Source of the DNA: Geothrix sp.
GTDB taxonomy: Bacteria > Acidobacteriota > Holophagae > Holophagales > Holophagaceae
DNA: 64,000 nt
Assembly (NCBI GenBank): GCA_019449415.1
Contig: JAGRPP010000031.1
Coordinates: 78,694 to 142,693, forward strand
Reading direction: 5' to 3'
In this document: in pieces, positions 8,263 through 18,885 of the stretch
Layout of the letters: each line of letters begins with the position of its first letter
Numbering within the stretch: the stretch's first letter is position 1
Translations under genes and position numbers: made by a program
The notes under the pieces: model-generated
What the model saw: the letters and a program-made list of their open reading frames with translations, nothing else
Databases searched by the model: none
What the model was told of the DNA's origin: nothing

Positions 8263-8925
8263 ATGACGAACGAGGCTCCCCTCCCCACGACAGCCCATTT
8301 CGAATCCCGCGACTGCTTGATCCAGGCGGCCCTGCGCTGCTTTGCGAAGTACGGCTACGACGCCACCTCCATCCGCCTCATCGCATCCATGGCAGGCAAG
8401 AACTCGTCTCTTATTTCTTATTACTTCAAGGGTAAAGAGGGTCTGTACCGGGAGGTCTTCAGGCACCTGCTGACCCTGTTCGGCGCGGGCCCCATCCAGG
8501 CCCCGGCATCCGGCCGGGTCGCCGCGGAGCCCCTGGAGGGCAGGTCGAGGCTTCACGCCCTGATCCGTCGGATCCTGGTCGAGGTGGAGGCTCATTTCCA
8601 GTCCGTTGATCCTTTGCAGGATGCGGCCATCAAGTTGTTCCTGAGTGAGGTCCAGTTCCCCAAGGAAGAGGTGAAGGACCTGATCCGGGAGCGCATGGAG
8701 CCCTCCGTGCGGGAGCTCCGGGCCTGCATCCAGGGCATCCGGCCCGACCTGTCTCCGGCGGAGATCGATTTCTGGGGAATCACCATCCAGGGCAGCTGCG
8801 TCAGCCACGCCCTGAGGTCCGAGTTCAACCGCCTGGTGTGGACCGCCACGGACCCTTCCCTGCCCCTCGAGGACATGGCCACCCGCCTGACGAACTTCGC
8901 CTACCACGGCCTCCAGAACGGCTGA
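8263..8925 (+). CDS. TetR/AcrR-family repressor of the RND efflux operon (CerR-like)
   Basis: A 220-aa regulator. The helix-turn-helix is at about 12-62 (KYGYDATSIRLIASMAG then SLISYYFKGKEGLY) and the C-terminal effector domain is like that of the regulator at 5575. It sits 112 nt upstream of, and in the same direction as, the adaptor-permease-outer-membrane efflux genes, the usual arrangement for a local drug-responsive repressor. Palindromes at 8211-8220 and 8229-8248 directly upstream are likely binding sites, implying autoregulation and shared control of the efflux genes. The inducer cannot be inferred. Confidence 0.88.
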   Translation: MTNEAPLPTTAHFESRDCLIQAALRCFAKYGYDATSIRLIASMAGKNSSLISYYFKGKEGLYREVFRHLLTLFGAGPIQAPASGRVAAEPLEGRSRLHALIRRILVEVEAHFQSVDPLQDAAIKLFLSEVQFPKEEVKDLIRERMEPSVRELRACIQGIRPDLSPAEIDFWGITIQGSCVSHALRSEFNRLVWTATDPSLPLEDMATRLTNFAYHGLQNG

Positions 8926-9037
8926 AACGAGTGGCATGCGGCCAGCCTCCCTGTCATAAAAACTTCTCAGTACGCATTGCTTTGACAACCGAATCCCTTC
9001 ACCGCCCATCAGGACATTCCATTCAAGGAGCACTTCC

Positions 9038-10195
9038 ATGCAGACCCATCACCGAGGCGGAATGATCTCCATCGTCGGGGCCCTCGTGGCCGGCGGATTG
9101 CTGATCGGTTGCGGCAAGAAGGAACAGGTCAAGGCGACTCCCGAGGTGTCGGTGGTGGCCCTGCAGCCCGAGCGCGTGGCCCTCACCTTCGAGCTGCCCG
9201 GACGGACCTCGGCCTACCTCGTGGCCGAGGTGCATCCCCAGGTGAATGGGATCGTCCAGAAGCGCCTCTTCACGGAGGGTAGCGATGTGAAGGAGGGCGA
9301 ACTCCTCTACCAGATCGATCCCAGGCCCTACCAGGCTGCCTATGACACGGCCGCGGCGTCCCTGGCCCGGGCGGAAGCCAACCTGCCCGCCATCCGAAAG
9401 CGCGCCGAGCGATTCAAAGAACTGCTCACCGTCAACGCCGTGGGACAGCAGGACTACGAAGACGCTGCCGCCGCCGCCAAGCAGGCCGAAGCCGAAGTCC
9501 AGGCCCTGAAGGCCGGGGTGGAGTCCGCCCGGATCAACCTTGGCTACACCCGCATCACGGCCCCGGTCTCAGGTCGCATCGGCAAGTCCAATGTGACCCC
9601 AGGCGCCCTGGCGGCCGCCTATCAGGGCCCGGCCTTCACCACCATCCAGCAGCTGGACCAGGTCTATGTCGATTCGCCGCAGTCCAGCACTACCCTGCTG
9701 GGCATCAAGCGCAACCTCGCCTCGAACCGGATCAAGGGCAGCGCGGATCAAACCAAGGTGAAGCTTCTCCTGGAAGACGGCACGCCCTATTCGGCCTCGG
9801 GGATCCTGAAGTTCTCCGATGTCACCGTGGATCCGAGCACGGGCTCCCAGATTCTGCGCATGGTCTTCCCGAACCCCAACCATGTCCTGCTGCCGGGCAT
9901 GTATGTCAGGGCCATCGTCGAGGAAGGCGTGGCCGAGCAGGCCATCCTGGCGCCGCAGCAGGGCGTCACCCGCGATCCCAAGGGCAACGCCATCGCCATG
10001 GTCGTGGATGGTTCCGGCAAGGTCGAACAGCGCACCCTCAAGCTGGACCGCGCCATCGGCTCCAAGTGGCTGGTGGTCGAAGGCCTCCACGCCGGAGACC
10101 AGGTGATCGTGGAAGGCCTGCAGAAGGTCCGCCCCGGCGTGGCCGTGAAGGTCGTGCCCCTCGGCGCCAAGCCCGCTCCCGCGGCCGCGAAGTAG
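9038..10195 (+). CDS. RND efflux periplasmic adaptor lipoprotein (AcrA/MexA family)
   Basis: A 385-aa membrane-fusion protein that bridges the inner-membrane RND pump and the outer-membrane channel. The N-terminus has a lipobox (LLIGC, Cys at about 25), so it is probably lipid-anchored on the periplasmic side. The lipoyl half-motif (VNGIVQKRLFTEGSDVKEGELLYQID) is followed by an alpha-hairpin with many Ala and Glu (about 105-165), then GYTRITAPVSGRIGKS and beta-barrel and membrane-proximal domains. An AAGGAG site precedes the ATG. It is first in a three-gene efflux operon; 12 nt separate it from the permease. Confidence 0.95.
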   Translation: MQTHHRGGMISIVGALVAGGLLIGCGKKEQVKATPEVSVVALQPERVALTFELPGRTSAYLVAEVHPQVNGIVQKRLFTEGSDVKEGELLYQIDPRPYQAAYDTAAASLARAEANLPAIRKRAERFKELLTVNAVGQQDYEDAAAAAKQAEAEVQALKAGVESARINLGYTRITAPVSGRIGKSNVTPGALAAAYQGPAFTTIQQLDQVYVDSPQSSTTLLGIKRNLASNRIKGSADQTKVKLLLEDGTPYSASGILKFSDVTVDPSTGSQILRMVFPNPNHVLLPGMYVRAIVEEGVAEQAILAPQQGVTRDPKGNAIAMVVDGSGKVEQRTLKLDRAIGSKWLVVEGLHAGDQVIVEGLQKVRPGVAVKVVPLGAKPAPAAAK

Positions 10196-10207
10196 AGGAG
10201 CCGCCCC

Positions 10208-13200
10208 ATGGTCAATTTCTTCATCGATCGACCCATCTTCGCCTGGGTGGTGGCCATCGTCATGATGCTGGCCGGCCTCCTGGCCATCAACACCCTGCCC
10301 ATCTCCCAGTACCCACCCGTCGCCCCGCCCTCCATCTCCGTGGACGCCTTCTACCCCGGGGCCTCCGCCAAGACCGTAGAGAACACCGTCACCCAGATCA
10401 TCGAGCAGAAGATGACGGGCCTGGACCGGCTGCTCTACATGTCCGCCAGCAGCGACTCCGCGGGCCACGGCAGCGTCACGCTCACCTTTCAGCCGGGCAC
10501 CGATCCCGATGCCGCCTGGGCCAAGGTCCAGAACAAGCTGGAGCTGGCCAAGCCCCTGATGCCCCAGGTCGTGCAGCAGATGGGCATCGCGGTCACCAAG
10601 TCCACGAAGAACATCTTCATGATCCTGTCCATCTCCTCGGCGGACGGCAGCATGAATGCCGAGGACCTGCGCGACTACCTGGCCTCGAATGTGGAGAATG
10701 TCATCAGCCGCGTGGAGGGCGTCGGCGAGGTCCTCTCCTTCGGCACTCAGTACGCGATGCGGATCTGGCTCAACCCGGATCGCATGGTGGGATACCGCAT
10801 CACTCCCGACGACATCCGCCAGGCTGTGAAGGCCTACAACGCGCAGATCTCCGCCGGCCAGGCGGGCGGCCTCCCCGCCGTCCAGGGCCAGCGGCTGAAT
10901 GTGACCGTGAATGTGCAGGAACTCCTCCAGACGCCCGAGCAGTTCGGGGCCATCCCCCTCCGCATCAACGCGGATGGCTCCACGATCCGCCTCCGGGATG
11001 TGGCCCGCACCGAGCTCGGAACCGAGTCCTACGAAAGCGACACGAAGCTCAACGGGCAGCCGGCCGCCGGCATGCTCATTCGCCTGGCCTCGGGCGCCAA
11101 CGCGCTGGATACCTCCAAGCTCGTCAAGGCCAAGCTCAATGAGCTCTCCCCTTATTTCCCCCCGGGGGTCAAGGTCGACTATCCCTACGAGACGACCCCC
11201 TTCGTAACCGTGGCCATCAACGAAGTGGTGAAGACCCTCATCGAGGCTGTGATCCTCGTCTTCTTGGTCATGCTGCTCTTCCTCGGGAACTTCCGCGCCA
11301 CCCTGATCCCGACCATCGCGGTTCCGGTGGTGCTCCTGGGCACCTTCGCGATCCTCCAATATGTGGGCATGTCGATCAACATGCTCACCATGTTCGCCAT
11401 GGTGCTGGCCATTGGCCTCCTGGTGGACGATGCCATCGTCGTGGTCGAAAATGTCGAGCGCATCATGCACGAGGAGGGCCTGTCACCCCTGGAGGCCACC
11501 CGTAAATCCATGGGCCAGATCACCAGCGCCCTCGTGGGCATCGGCCTGGTGCTATCCGCCGTGTTCGGCCCCATGGCCTTCTTCGGCGGGTCCACGGGCA
11601 TCATCTTCCGGCAGTTCTCCTTCACCCTCATCACCGCCATGATGCTCTCCGTGGTGGTGGCCCTGGTCCTCACGCCCTCCCTCTGCGTGACCTTCCTGAA
11701 GCCCATCGAGAAGGGCCACGAGGCCGCCGAGAAGGGCTGGAAAGTCACGCGCCCCTTCTTCCTGTGGTTCGACCACTTCTACAACAAGATCAACCACATC
11801 TTCGTGGGTCAGCTCGAGCGCGTGCTCTCCAAGTGGGGCCGCTATGCCGTCATCTACGGCATGATCGTGCTCGGCATGGGCGTCCTGTTTATGCGCCTGC
11901 CCACCGCCTTCCTCCCCGAGGAGGACCAGGGCATCATCATGACCCTCGTGCAGCTCCCCGCTGGATCCACCCTGGAGCAGACCCAGAAGGTCATGTCCGA
12001 GGTCCAGCAGTACTACCAGAACGATGAGAAGGAGGCCGTCGCCTCCTGCCTGACCGTGGGCGGATTCAGCGTGGCCGGACGCGGCCAGAACAACGGCATG
12101 GCCTTCGTCAAGCTCAAGGACTGGCACCTCCGGGACCGCTCCGACCTGAAGGCGGAGGCCGTCATCAAGCGGGCCATGCGCACCTTCTCCGCGCGCCGGG
12201 ATTCCATGGTCTTCGCCGTGGCGCCTCCCGCCATCCTGGAACTCGGCAACGCGACAGGCTTCGACTTCCAGCTGCAGGATCGCGCCGGCGTCGGCCATGC
12301 CAAGCTCATGGAGGCCCGGAATCAGCTGCTGGGTCTGGCGGCCCAGAACGCCAACCTCAAGGCCGTGCGCCCCAACGGCCTGGATGACCAGCCGGAATAC
12401 AATGTCCGGCTCAACCAGGACCGGGCCGGCACACTGGGCGTTCCCCTGCCGGCCATCAGCGACACCCTGGCCAGCGCCTGGGGCGGCTCCTATGTGAACG
12501 ACTTCATCAACCGCGGCCGGGTCAAGCGGGTCTACATGCAGGCCGATGCCCCCTTCCGCATGCAGCTGGAGGACCTGAACAAGCTCTATGTCAGGAGCAC
12601 CGCCGGGGCGATGGTGCCGTTCTCTGCCTTCTCTGCCGGTGAATGGAGCTATGGGTCTCCCAACCTCCAGCGCTACAACAGCTTCCCTTCCGTGAACATC
12701 CAGGGTGAGCCCGCCGCCGGCAAGAGCACCGGCGACGCCATGCTGGCCATGGAGGACATCGTCAAGAAGCTCCCGGCCGGCATCGGCTTCGAGTGGACGG
12801 GACTCTCTTACCAGGAACGGCAGGCGGGCTCCCAGGCTCCGGCGCTCTACGCCGTGTCCATCCTGGTGATCTTCCTGTGTCTCGCGGCCCTCTACGAGAG
12901 CTGGACGATCCCCTTCTCGATCCTGCTGGTGCTCCCGGTGGGTGTCTTCGGCGCCGTTCTGGCCACCTGGGGCCGGGGCCTGTCCAGCGATGTCTATTTC
13001 CAGATCGGCCTGCTGACGACCCTTGGCCTCACCGCCAAGAACGCCATCCTCATCGTGCAGTTCGCTGAAGAGCAGATGGCCCAGGGCGTGGGACTTATGG
13101 AAGCGGCCATGGAAGCCTCCCGTCTCCGCCTCCGCCCCATTCTGATGACCTCCCTGGCCTTCACCTTCGGCGTGCTGCCGATGGCCATGACCCGGGGGGC

Positions 13201-13378
13201 CGGTGCGGCGGCCCAGAACGCCATTGGTACCGGCGTGGTCGGCGGCATGCTGACGGCCACTTTCATCGCCATCTTCTACATCCCTTTGTCTTTCGTCCTG
13301 GTCAGCCAGCTGTTCAAGAAGAAGCGCCAGGATCCTGTCCCCGCAAGCGTCGGGAATTCCGAGGAGGGGCAGCCATGA
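10208..13378 (+). CDS. RND multidrug efflux permease (AcrB/HAE1 family)
   Basis: A 1056-aa inner-membrane proton/drug antiporter. It starts [20 protein letters not shown] as in AcrB. The proton-relay acidic pair is present in TM4 ([13 protein letters not shown]) and the TM10 lysine in [13 protein letters not shown]. Two large periplasmic loops follow TM1 and TM7 (the latter begins near the segment [11 protein letters not shown]). Length and motifs are complete, so it should be functional. Closest in type to multidrug HAE1 pumps rather than metal HME pumps, which carry a different TM4 signature. It overlaps the outer-membrane gene by 4 nt. Confidence 0.96.
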   Translation: MVNFFIDRPIFAWVVAIVMMLAGLLAINTLPISQYPPVAPPSISVDAFYPGASAKTVENTVTQIIEQKMTGLDRLLYMSASSDSAGHGSVTLTFQPGTDPDAAWAKVQNKLELAKPLMPQVVQQMGIAVTKSTKNIFMILSISSADGSMNAEDLRDYLASNVENVISRVEGVGEVLSFGTQYAMRIWLNPDRMVGYRITPDDIRQAVKAYNAQISAGQAGGLPAVQGQRLNVTVNVQELLQTPEQFGAIPLRINADGSTIRLRDVARTELGTESYESDTKLNGQPAAGMLIRLASGANALDTSKLVKAKLNELSPYFPPGVKVDYPYETTPFVTVAINEVVKTLIEAVILVFLVMLLFLGNFRATLIPTIAVPVVLLGTFAILQYVGMSINMLTMFAMVLAIGLLVDDAIVVVENVERIMHEEGLSPLEATRKSMGQITSALVGIGLVLSAVFGPMAFFGGSTGIIFRQFSFTLITAMMLSVVVALVLTPSLCVTFLKPIEKGHEAAEKGWKVTRPFFLWFDHFYNKINHIFVGQLERVLSKWGRYAVIYGMIVLGMGVLFMRLPTAFLPEEDQGIIMTLVQLPAGSTLEQTQKVMSEVQQYYQNDEKEAVASCLTVGGFSVAGRGQNNGMAFVKLKDWHLRDRSDLKAEAVIKRAMRTFSARRDSMVFAVAPPAILELGNATGFDFQLQDRAGVGHAKLMEARNQLLGLAAQNANLKAVRPNGLDDQPEYNVRLNQDRAGTLGVPLPAISDTLASAWGGSYVNDFINRGRVKRVYMQADAPFRMQLEDLNKLYVRSTAGAMVPFSAFSAGEWSYGSPNLQRYNSFPSVNIQGEPAAGKSTGDAMLAMEDIVKKLPAGIGFEWTGLSYQERQAGSQAPALYAVSILVIFLCLAALYESWTIPFSILLVLPVGVFGAVLATWGRGLSSDVYFQIGLLTTLGLTAKNAILIVQFAEEQMAQGVGLMEAAMEASRLRLRPILMTSLAFTFGVLPMAMTRGAGAAAQNAIGTGVVGGMLTATFIAIFYIPLSFVLVSQLFKKKRQDPVPASVGNSEEGQP

Positions 13379-14865
13379 GGTCGCTCAGAGCCTGGTCCGT
13401 CCTTCCCCTCACCTTCGCCATGGTGGGCTGCGTTTCCATGGCCCCGAAGTACCGGGTACCTGAGCCCCCGGTGCCGAAGGCCTGGCCCGAAGGGCCTTCC
13501 TACAAGCCGGCCATCGGTGCCACTGGTGTCACTGGCCAACCGGCCGCCGACCTCGCCTGGCAGGATTTCTTCGTGGACACGCAGCTGCGGAAGGTCCTGG
13601 ACCTCGCCCTCCGCAACAACCGAGATCTGCGGATCGCGGCATTGAACACCGAGAAGGCGCGGGCCTATTACCGGATCCAGCGGGCCGAGCTGTTGCCCTC
13701 GATCAACGCCGTCGGAGCGGGAACCCGCCAACGGCTCCCCGCCAGCGTCTCAGGAGTCGGGCGATCGGTTGTCGTCGAACAGGACACGGTCAATGTCGGC
13801 ATCAGCGCCTGGGAGCTGGATTTCTTCGGGCGCGTCCGGAGCCTGAAGAACCGGGCCCTGGAGCAGTACCTCGCCACGGAGCAGGCCCGCAACAGCGCCC
13901 AGATCTCGCTGCTGGCCGAAGTCGCCAATGTCTACCTCGCCCTTGGCGCCGACCGCGAAAGCCTGAAGCTCGCCCAGGAAACCCTGGCGAACCAGGAGGC
14001 TTCCTACAAGCTCATCCACCGCCGCTTCGAAGTCGGCGCCTCCTCCGAGATCGATGCCTACCGCGCCCAGGTCAGCGTCGAGACGGCGCGGGGAGATGTG
14101 GCCCGGTACACTCGCACCGTGGCCCTGGATGAAAATGCGCTGAGGCTGCTGGTGGGCTCCGCCGTACCTGCGGAATGGCTTCCCGAGGTCCTGGGCAGCG
14201 TCACTGCGCTCAAGGACATCGCCCCCGGGCTGCCCTCGGAGGTGCTGACGCACCGGCCCGACATCCTCATGGCCGAAAACCAGCTCAAGGCGGCCAACGC
14301 CAACATCGGCGCGGCCAGGGCGGCCTTCTTCCCCCGCATCTCCCTCACCACGAACATCGGCACCATGGGCAGCGAGCTCTCCGGGCTCTTCAAGACCGGC
14401 TCGGATTCCTGGGCCTTTTCGCCCCAGATCGTCCTTCCGATCTTCAATGCCGGCGCCCGGCGGGCGAACCTCAAGGCCGCCAACGCCGACCGGGACATCA
14501 CCCTGGCCCAGTACGAGAAGGCCATCCAGGTGGCCTTCAAGGAAGTCGCCGATGCGCTGGCCCAGCGCGGCACCCTCGAGGATCAGTTGACGGCCCAGGA
14601 AACGCTCACGCGGGCCCTGGAAGGAACTCACCGGCTGGCCACGGCCCGCTACGCAGCGGGCATCGATGGATATTTGGGCGTCCTGGATGCCCAGCGCTCC
14701 CTCTATGCCGCCCAGCAGGGGCTCATCGCCCTCCGCCAGGCCAAATACGGCAACCTCGTCAGCCTCTACAAGGTACTCGGCGGCGGCTGGAATCCCTCCG
14801 AGCGCCCCGCTGCGCCCAAGGCCACCCCGCCCGCTTCGGCGGCAGCCAAGCCCTCCGCCTCCTGA
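13375..14865 (+). CDS. Outer-membrane efflux lipoprotein (OprM/NodT family)
   Basis: A 496-aa TolC-like channel that completes the tripartite pump. The N-terminus is a lipoprotein signal (LTFAMVGC, Cys about 19). Two repeats of the outer-membrane efflux fold are visible, with long helical coiled-coil stretches ([35 protein letters not shown]) and the family segment HRPDILMAE. The C-terminus is Pro/Ala-rich. It begins inside the last codons of the permease gene (ATGA overlap), so the operon order adaptor-permease-channel is tight. Confidence 0.94.
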   Translation: MRSLRAWSVLPLTFAMVGCVSMAPKYRVPEPPVPKAWPEGPSYKPAIGATGVTGQPAADLAWQDFFVDTQLRKVLDLALRNNRDLRIAALNTEKARAYYRIQRAELLPSINAVGAGTRQRLPASVSGVGRSVVVEQDTVNVGISAWELDFFGRVRSLKNRALEQYLATEQARNSAQISLLAEVANVYLALGADRESLKLAQETLANQEASYKLIHRRFEVGASSEIDAYRAQVSVETARGDVARYTRTVALDENALRLLVGSAVPAEWLPEVLGSVTALKDIAPGLPSEVLTHRPDILMAENQLKAANANIGAARAAFFPRISLTTNIGTMGSELSGLFKTGSDSWAFSPQIVLPIFNAGARRANLKAANADRDITLAQYEKAIQVAFKEVADALAQRGTLEDQLTAQETLTRALEGTHRLATARYAAGIDGYLGVLDAQRSLYAAQQGLIALRQAKYGNLVSLYKVLGGGWNPSERPAAPKATPPASAAAKPSAS

Positions 14866-14874
14866 GTCAACCAC

Positions 14875-14904
14875 GGCGACTCGCCGGCCTGCCGGCGGGT
14901 CGCC
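14875..14904. terminator. Hairpin between convergent efflux operon and topB
   Basis: A GC-rich inverted repeat of about 13 pairs (one G-T) around a 4-nt loop lies 10 nt after the efflux-channel stop. It has no clear T-run on either strand, so termination is inferred from position between convergent genes. Confidence 0.45.
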
Positions 14905-14963
14905 CTTAGCTCCCCAAGTCGCGAGACGACTGGACTGCGGCCGAGGTCCTGCTTGTCAGGGGG

Positions 14964-16970
14964 CTACTTTCCCGGAGCCGCCTTCTGCACCGGTTCCATG
15001 AGGTTGCAGTGGGCGCAGCGATGGAAGAAATCCCCACGCCGGGTACTGGGGATGATCCGCATGGGCTGACCACAGGTGGGACACGGGGCCCCATGAACCT
15101 GAGGGGCCGGCGCCTCCTCGAGCTCGGCCACCACGCCGGACACAAACCCCCGGATGTCGGTCATGAAGGCGGCTCGGGTTTCCTCGCCGCGCCGCATCCG
15201 CTCCAGGCGGGCCTCCCAGGTGCCCGTCAGCTCCGCGCTGCGCAGGGCTTCGGCTGGAAGCCCCTGGATGAGCCGGATGCCCTTGTCCGTGGGCAGCAGG
15301 ATGTTGCGCTTGCGCTCGATGTAGGCCCGCTTGATGAGCGTCTCGATCATGTTGGCGCGCGTCGCCGGGGTGCCGAGGCCGCAGTCCCGCATGGCCCCGC
15401 GCAGGGCTTCATCATCCAGCTCCCTGCCCGCCCCTTGCATGGCGGAGAGCAGATCGCCCTCGCTCATGCGCTTGGGAGGCGTCGTCTTCCCTTCCTTGGG
15501 CTGCAGCGAGGCGACCTCCACCGCTTCGCCCTTCTTCACGACGGGCAGGCCCCCTTCGAGTTCCTCCTCGCCATCCTCGTCCGCCTCGGCAGGCTCGGCG
15601 GCCTTCTCCACCTTCTTCCGGCGATAGGGAGGATCGATGGCGGACCATCCCTCCTCCTTCACCACGGTGCCGTTGGTCTTGAAGGTCTCGCCTTCGACTT
15701 CCGTGATGATCGTGGTCTTGGCCTCCACCCGATCCGGGAAATAGGCCGCCAGGAACCGCCGGGCGATGAGGTCGTAGATCCGCAACTCGTCGCCCGCGAG
15801 GCCCTTCGCAGGCTTTTCCGTGGGCACCAGGGCCGCGTGGTCCTCCACTTCCTGGTCATTGACGAAACGCTTGTCGAGCTTCACAGGCCACCGCTGGCGG
15901 AGCTGCTCAAGGAAGGGCTGAAGTTCCGTGAGCTGTCCCTGAGCCAGCGCCTTGATCCACTGCGGGGCTTTGAGGGCATCGGCTTCCGTCAGGTGGCGGC
16001 TGTTGGTGCGGGGGTAGGAAATGAGCTGCTTTTCGTACAGGTTCTGCGCCAGGCCCAGCGTGCCTTCGGCGGTGAACCCGAAGCGCTTGTTGGCTTCCTT
16101 CTGCAGGTTGGTGAGGTCGTACAGCAGGTCAGGTTTCTTCTTCTCCGTCCGGCCCGTGGCGCTTTTGATCCTTCCAGGCCTGCCCTCGAGATTCGCCGCC
16201 AGGGCCCGGGCCTCCGCCTCGGTGCCGAAGCGCTCCTGCGTCTGCCCATCCTGCTCCTTGAACCACCGCCCCTCGTACTCCCCGTCGGCATGGGCGAATC
16301 GGGCCCGCAGGGTCCAGAAGGGCTGGGGCTTGAAGTCGCGGATGTCCAGTTCCCGGCGCACCAGCAGGGCCAGGGTCGGCGTCTGCACCCGCCCCACGCT
16401 CCACACGCCGTCTTCGGCCCCCGCGCGGCGCATGCGGAGGGTCTGCGCCCGCGTGGCATTGATGCCCACCAGCCAGTCCGCCTCCTGGCGGCTGCGCGCG
16501 GCATCCCGAAGGCCTGTGTAGGCCTCGCCGGGCTTCATGGCGGCGTAGGCGGCTTGGATCGCTTCCGGAGTGAGGCTGGAGGTCCAGAAGCGCTGGACCG
16601 GCCGGGTGCACCCCGCCAGACGATAGACGAGATCGAAGATCAGTTCTCCCTCGCGCCCGGCGTCCGTGGCGTTCACCACCTCGGTGATGTCGGCCCGGTT
16701 CATCAGGCGCGCCACGACCTCAAATTGTTCCCTGGTCTGCTCGATGGGCGCGTAGCGGAAGGGCTCGGGGAAAATGGGAAGCCGGTCCCAGCGCCAGGCC
16801 TTCCAGGCGGGATCATAGCCTTCGGGATTCAGGGCCTCGACCAGATGCCCGACGCACCAGGTCACCACCAGGCCGTTTCCTTCGATGAGGCTGCGACCCC
16901 GCCCCGGCAGGCCCAGGGCCTCCGCCAAGGCGCGGCCCATGCTCGGTTTCTCGGCGATGATCAGGCGCAG
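14964..16970 (-). CDS. topB: DNA topoisomerase III (type IA), probable CTG start
   Basis: A type IA topoisomerase that decatenates and relaxes DNA. Beginning at CTG 16970 the protein is 668 aa and starts (M)RLIIAEKPSMG, the Toprim segment with the catalytic Glu. The first ATG (16940) would remove that residue. The frame has a stop upstream and no ATG, GTG or TTG between it and this CTG, and GGAG lies 5 nt before it. Other motifs: CVGHL, TDAGREGELIF (Toprim acidic loop), active-site Tyr in YPRTNSRHL, and a single C-terminal zinc ribbon CPTCG...CAHC. Enzyme identity is firm; the CTG start is inferred and could instead reflect a sequence error. Confidence 0.9.
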   Translation of the reverse strand: MRLIIAEKPSMGRALAEALGLPGRGRSLIEGNGLVVTWCVGHLVEALNPEGYDPAWKAWRWDRLPIFPEPFRYAPIEQTREQFEVVARLMNRADITEVVNATDAGREGELIFDLVYRLAGCTRPVQRFWTSSLTPEAIQAAYAAMKPGEAYTGLRDAARSRQEADWLVGINATRAQTLRMRRAGAEDGVWSVGRVQTPTLALLVRRELDIRDFKPQPFWTLRARFAHADGEYEGRWFKEQDGQTQERFGTEAEARALAANLEGRPGRIKSATGRTEKKKPDLLYDLTNLQKEANKRFGFTAEGTLGLAQNLYEKQLISYPRTNSRHLTEADALKAPQWIKALAQGQLTELQPFLEQLRQRWPVKLDKRFVNDQEVEDHAALVPTEKPAKGLAGDELRIYDLIARRFLAAYFPDRVEAKTTIITEVEGETFKTNGTVVKEEGWSAIDPPYRRKKVEKAAEPAEADEDGEEELEGGLPVVKKGEAVEVASLQPKEGKTTPPKRMSEGDLLSAMQGAGRELDDEALRGAMRDCGLGTPATRANMIETLIKRAYIERKRNILLPTDKGIRLIQGLPAEALRSAELTGTWEARLERMRRGEETRAAFMTDIRGFVSGVVAELEEAPAPQVHGAPCPTCGQPMRIIPSTRRGDFFHRCAHCNLMEPVQKAAPGK

Positions 16971-17015
16971 GGTGACTCCAAGGCTCCGCCCCCATTGTAG
17001 GAGAGGAACCGACTC

Positions 17016-18254
17016 CTAGAGCCCCAGCGCCCTCGGTAACCGGGGGCTGGAGATCAGATCGACGAAGACCGCCCAGCGCCGGTCTGGGTGTTCGGCGGTG
17101 CCGCCCCGCTTCTCGACCCACTCGCGCACAAGCTGCTCACCGAGGTTGTAGTTGATGACATAGCTGCGATAGGTGTCGATGAAACGGAGGCGCTGGGCCG
17201 CCTGGGCCGGGCTTCGCAAAGAGTAGCGGACCAAAAAGGCCTCGGCTCCCGCCCGGTCGAGGCGGCCATCCAGGTAACCCCGGGCGGCCTCATTGTCGGC
17301 GAAGGCCAACACCTTCATCTCCGTCTGGACCTGCGACCACCGCTCAGCTTCGGCGGGATCGAGGCCCGCGAGGGGAAAGAGCACCTCACGCTCGAAGGCC
17401 TGTTTCTCCCGGCCTGGGAAGGCCACCTCGATGCCGAAGTTGGCGGTGCCTTCGGCGATGAGGGACTGGGGCGAAAACAGCGGATAGATCGTGAATTCCA
17501 CCCAGCCCCGGCCCTCCGGCGGCCCCTGGGCGAAGCGCTGCTCCAGCAGGGCGTTGTAGACATGGTGGCCCGGGTAACCCTCGTGGGCCGCCAGATCCAG
17601 GGCCCGGTCGATGGCGATGGGCAGATCCAAGTTCACCTGGATCACCGAGGTGCCCCTCCCCTGGTACCAGTTGTAGGCCGACCAGGACTTGCCGGTGACA
17701 TACTCCACGCGGAAATGATCGGTGGCCGGCAGGACGGCATGGGCCCGGGTGCGTTCCCGGGCCTCCGCAATGGCCGCCTGGAAGACGGCATCGACCCGAT
17801 CGCCGGGGATGAGCACCCGCTCCCGCGCCTTCTGGTAGCGGTCCTGGACTGAGCCAGGGCCAATCAGGAGATGATCCAGCCGAGCCAGGGCCGACTCGAA
17901 GGTCGATTCCGGAATGCCGGGAGGACGGACTTGATAGAGCGCCTCGGCCTCGTCGTCGAAACTGAAGCGATGACCCGCGAGGCGGTCCAGGTGGGCCGCC
18001 ACGGCCTGGAGCTGACCCAGGAGATAGTCACGGCGCAGGAGCTCGTCGGCCGGCGCCGCGGCGGCGGCTACTCCACCCTGGATCCGGCGCGCCTCGGCCC
18101 TCAGGTCGGGGAGGGCCCGTGGACTCCCGGCCTCGGCGGCCTCCTTCCAGGACGGCGAACCGTAGTAGGCATCCACGAAATGGGGGTCGTGGCGACCCAC
18201 CGCCAGCACCAGGTTCACATAGGCGGCAGCCCACTCTGAAAGATGCATGCTCAT
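17016..18254 (-). CDS. DUF885-family putative zinc metallohydrolase
   Basis: A 412-aa protein with the DUF885 signature LAAHEGYPGHHVYNALLEQ (an HExxxHH-type metal site) and a downstream candidate metal-ligand glutamate in LIAEGTANFGIE. Such proteins are classed as putative peptidases; the substrate is unknown. There is no signal peptide, so it is probably cytosolic. The start MSMHLSEW at 18254 is chosen; MHLSEW at 18248 or TTG at 18266 are alternatives. It lies 45 nt upstream of topB on the same strand, but no functional link is evident. Confidence 0.75.
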   Translation of the reverse strand: MSMHLSEWAAAYVNLVLAVGRHDPHFVDAYYGSPSWKEAAEAGSPRALPDLRAEARRIQGGVAAAAAPADELLRRDYLLGQLQAVAAHLDRLAGHRFSFDDEAEALYQVRPPGIPESTFESALARLDHLLIGPGSVQDRYQKARERVLIPGDRVDAVFQAAIAEARERTRAHAVLPATDHFRVEYVTGKSWSAYNWYQGRGTSVIQVNLDLPIAIDRALDLAAHEGYPGHHVYNALLEQRFAQGPPEGRGWVEFTIYPLFSPQSLIAEGTANFGIEVAFPGREKQAFEREVLFPLAGLDPAEAERWSQVQTEMKVLAFADNEAARGYLDGRLDRAGAEAFLVRYSLRSPAQAAQRLRFIDTYRSYVINYNLGEQLVREWVEKRGGTAEHPDRRWAVFVDLISSPRLPRALGL

Positions 18255-18369
18255 CCGCGCCCCCAAGTCCGTTCGCCCAGCAGCCCCATCCTAGCCCGCC
18301 ACCCTCGCCCGGGGTCCAGAACCCGGATGCTGTCGTGGGAGCCGTTCATCTGCTACCGTATTCAATTGT

Positions 18370-18885
18370 ATGGGATCCCAATCATCATCTCCAGCCGCCG
18401 ACCTCACCACCCGCCGAATCCTCCAGTCCTTGCGGGCGATCGTCAGGGACCTGCGCCGCGCCTCTGTGTCCTGCGAGAAGCAATTCGGACTGAGTGCGGC
18501 CCAGCTGTTCGTACTCCAGACCCTCCGCAGTCAGCCGGGCATGAGCCTGGGGGAGGTGGCCGAACGGACCGCCACCGACCAGAGCTCGGTTTCGGTCGTG
18601 GTCCGGAAACTGGAGGAGAAGGGCCTCGTCCAGAAACAGACCTCCAGCCAGGACGCCCGCCGGCTAGAGCTCAGCCTGACCCGGGCTGGAAAGCGCCTCG
18701 CCGAGAAAACGCCACCGGCCGTCCAGGATCTCCTGATCCAGAGCATCACGGACCTCTCCATCCATGACCGAAGGCTGCTGGCAGAGCTCCTGGACCGGAT
18801 CGTTCCATCCGGAACCGGAGAGCAGCCCATGTTCTTCGAAGAGCCGGCGCGCGAGGGAACGGGGAGGAAGGGTGATCATGAGTGA
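18370..18885 (+). CDS. MarR-family transcriptional regulator
   Basis: A 171-aa winged-helix regulator. The MarR core spans about 15-145: FGLSAAQLFVLQTLRSQPGMS, then the recognition helix TDQSSVSVVVRKLEEKG, then wing DARRLELSLTRAG. The charged tail (115-171) is longer than usual. No Shine-Dalgarno precedes the ATG at 18370, and CAATTG plus TGGGATCCCA (18371-18380) lie at the start, so the transcript may be leaderless or autoregulated; this is inference. The last 8 nt overlap the CLC gene, implying that it controls that transporter. Confidence 0.87.
   Translation: MGSQSSSPAADLTTRRILQSLRAIVRDLRRASVSCEKQFGLSAAQLFVLQTLRSQPGMSLGEVAERTATDQSSVSVVVRKLEEKGLVQKQTSSQDARRLELSLTRAGKRLAEKTPPAVQDLLIQSITDLSIHDRRLLAELLDRIVPSGTGEQPMFFEEPAREGTGRKGDHE

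Noticed and set aside
8982..9010. TTGACA promoter before the efflux adaptor
   Set aside because: The -35-like TTGACA at 8982 has no acceptable -10 at 16-18 nt. Transcription from the TetR promoter is as likely.
9569..11470. 633-aa open frame on the - strand across the efflux genes
   Set aside because: Low-complexity His/Gly/Asp shadow of the AcrA/AcrB-like coding regions, which have clear family motifs on the + strand.
15009..17000. 663-aa open frame on the + strand
   Set aside because: Antisense shadow of topB, which has complete topoisomerase motifs.
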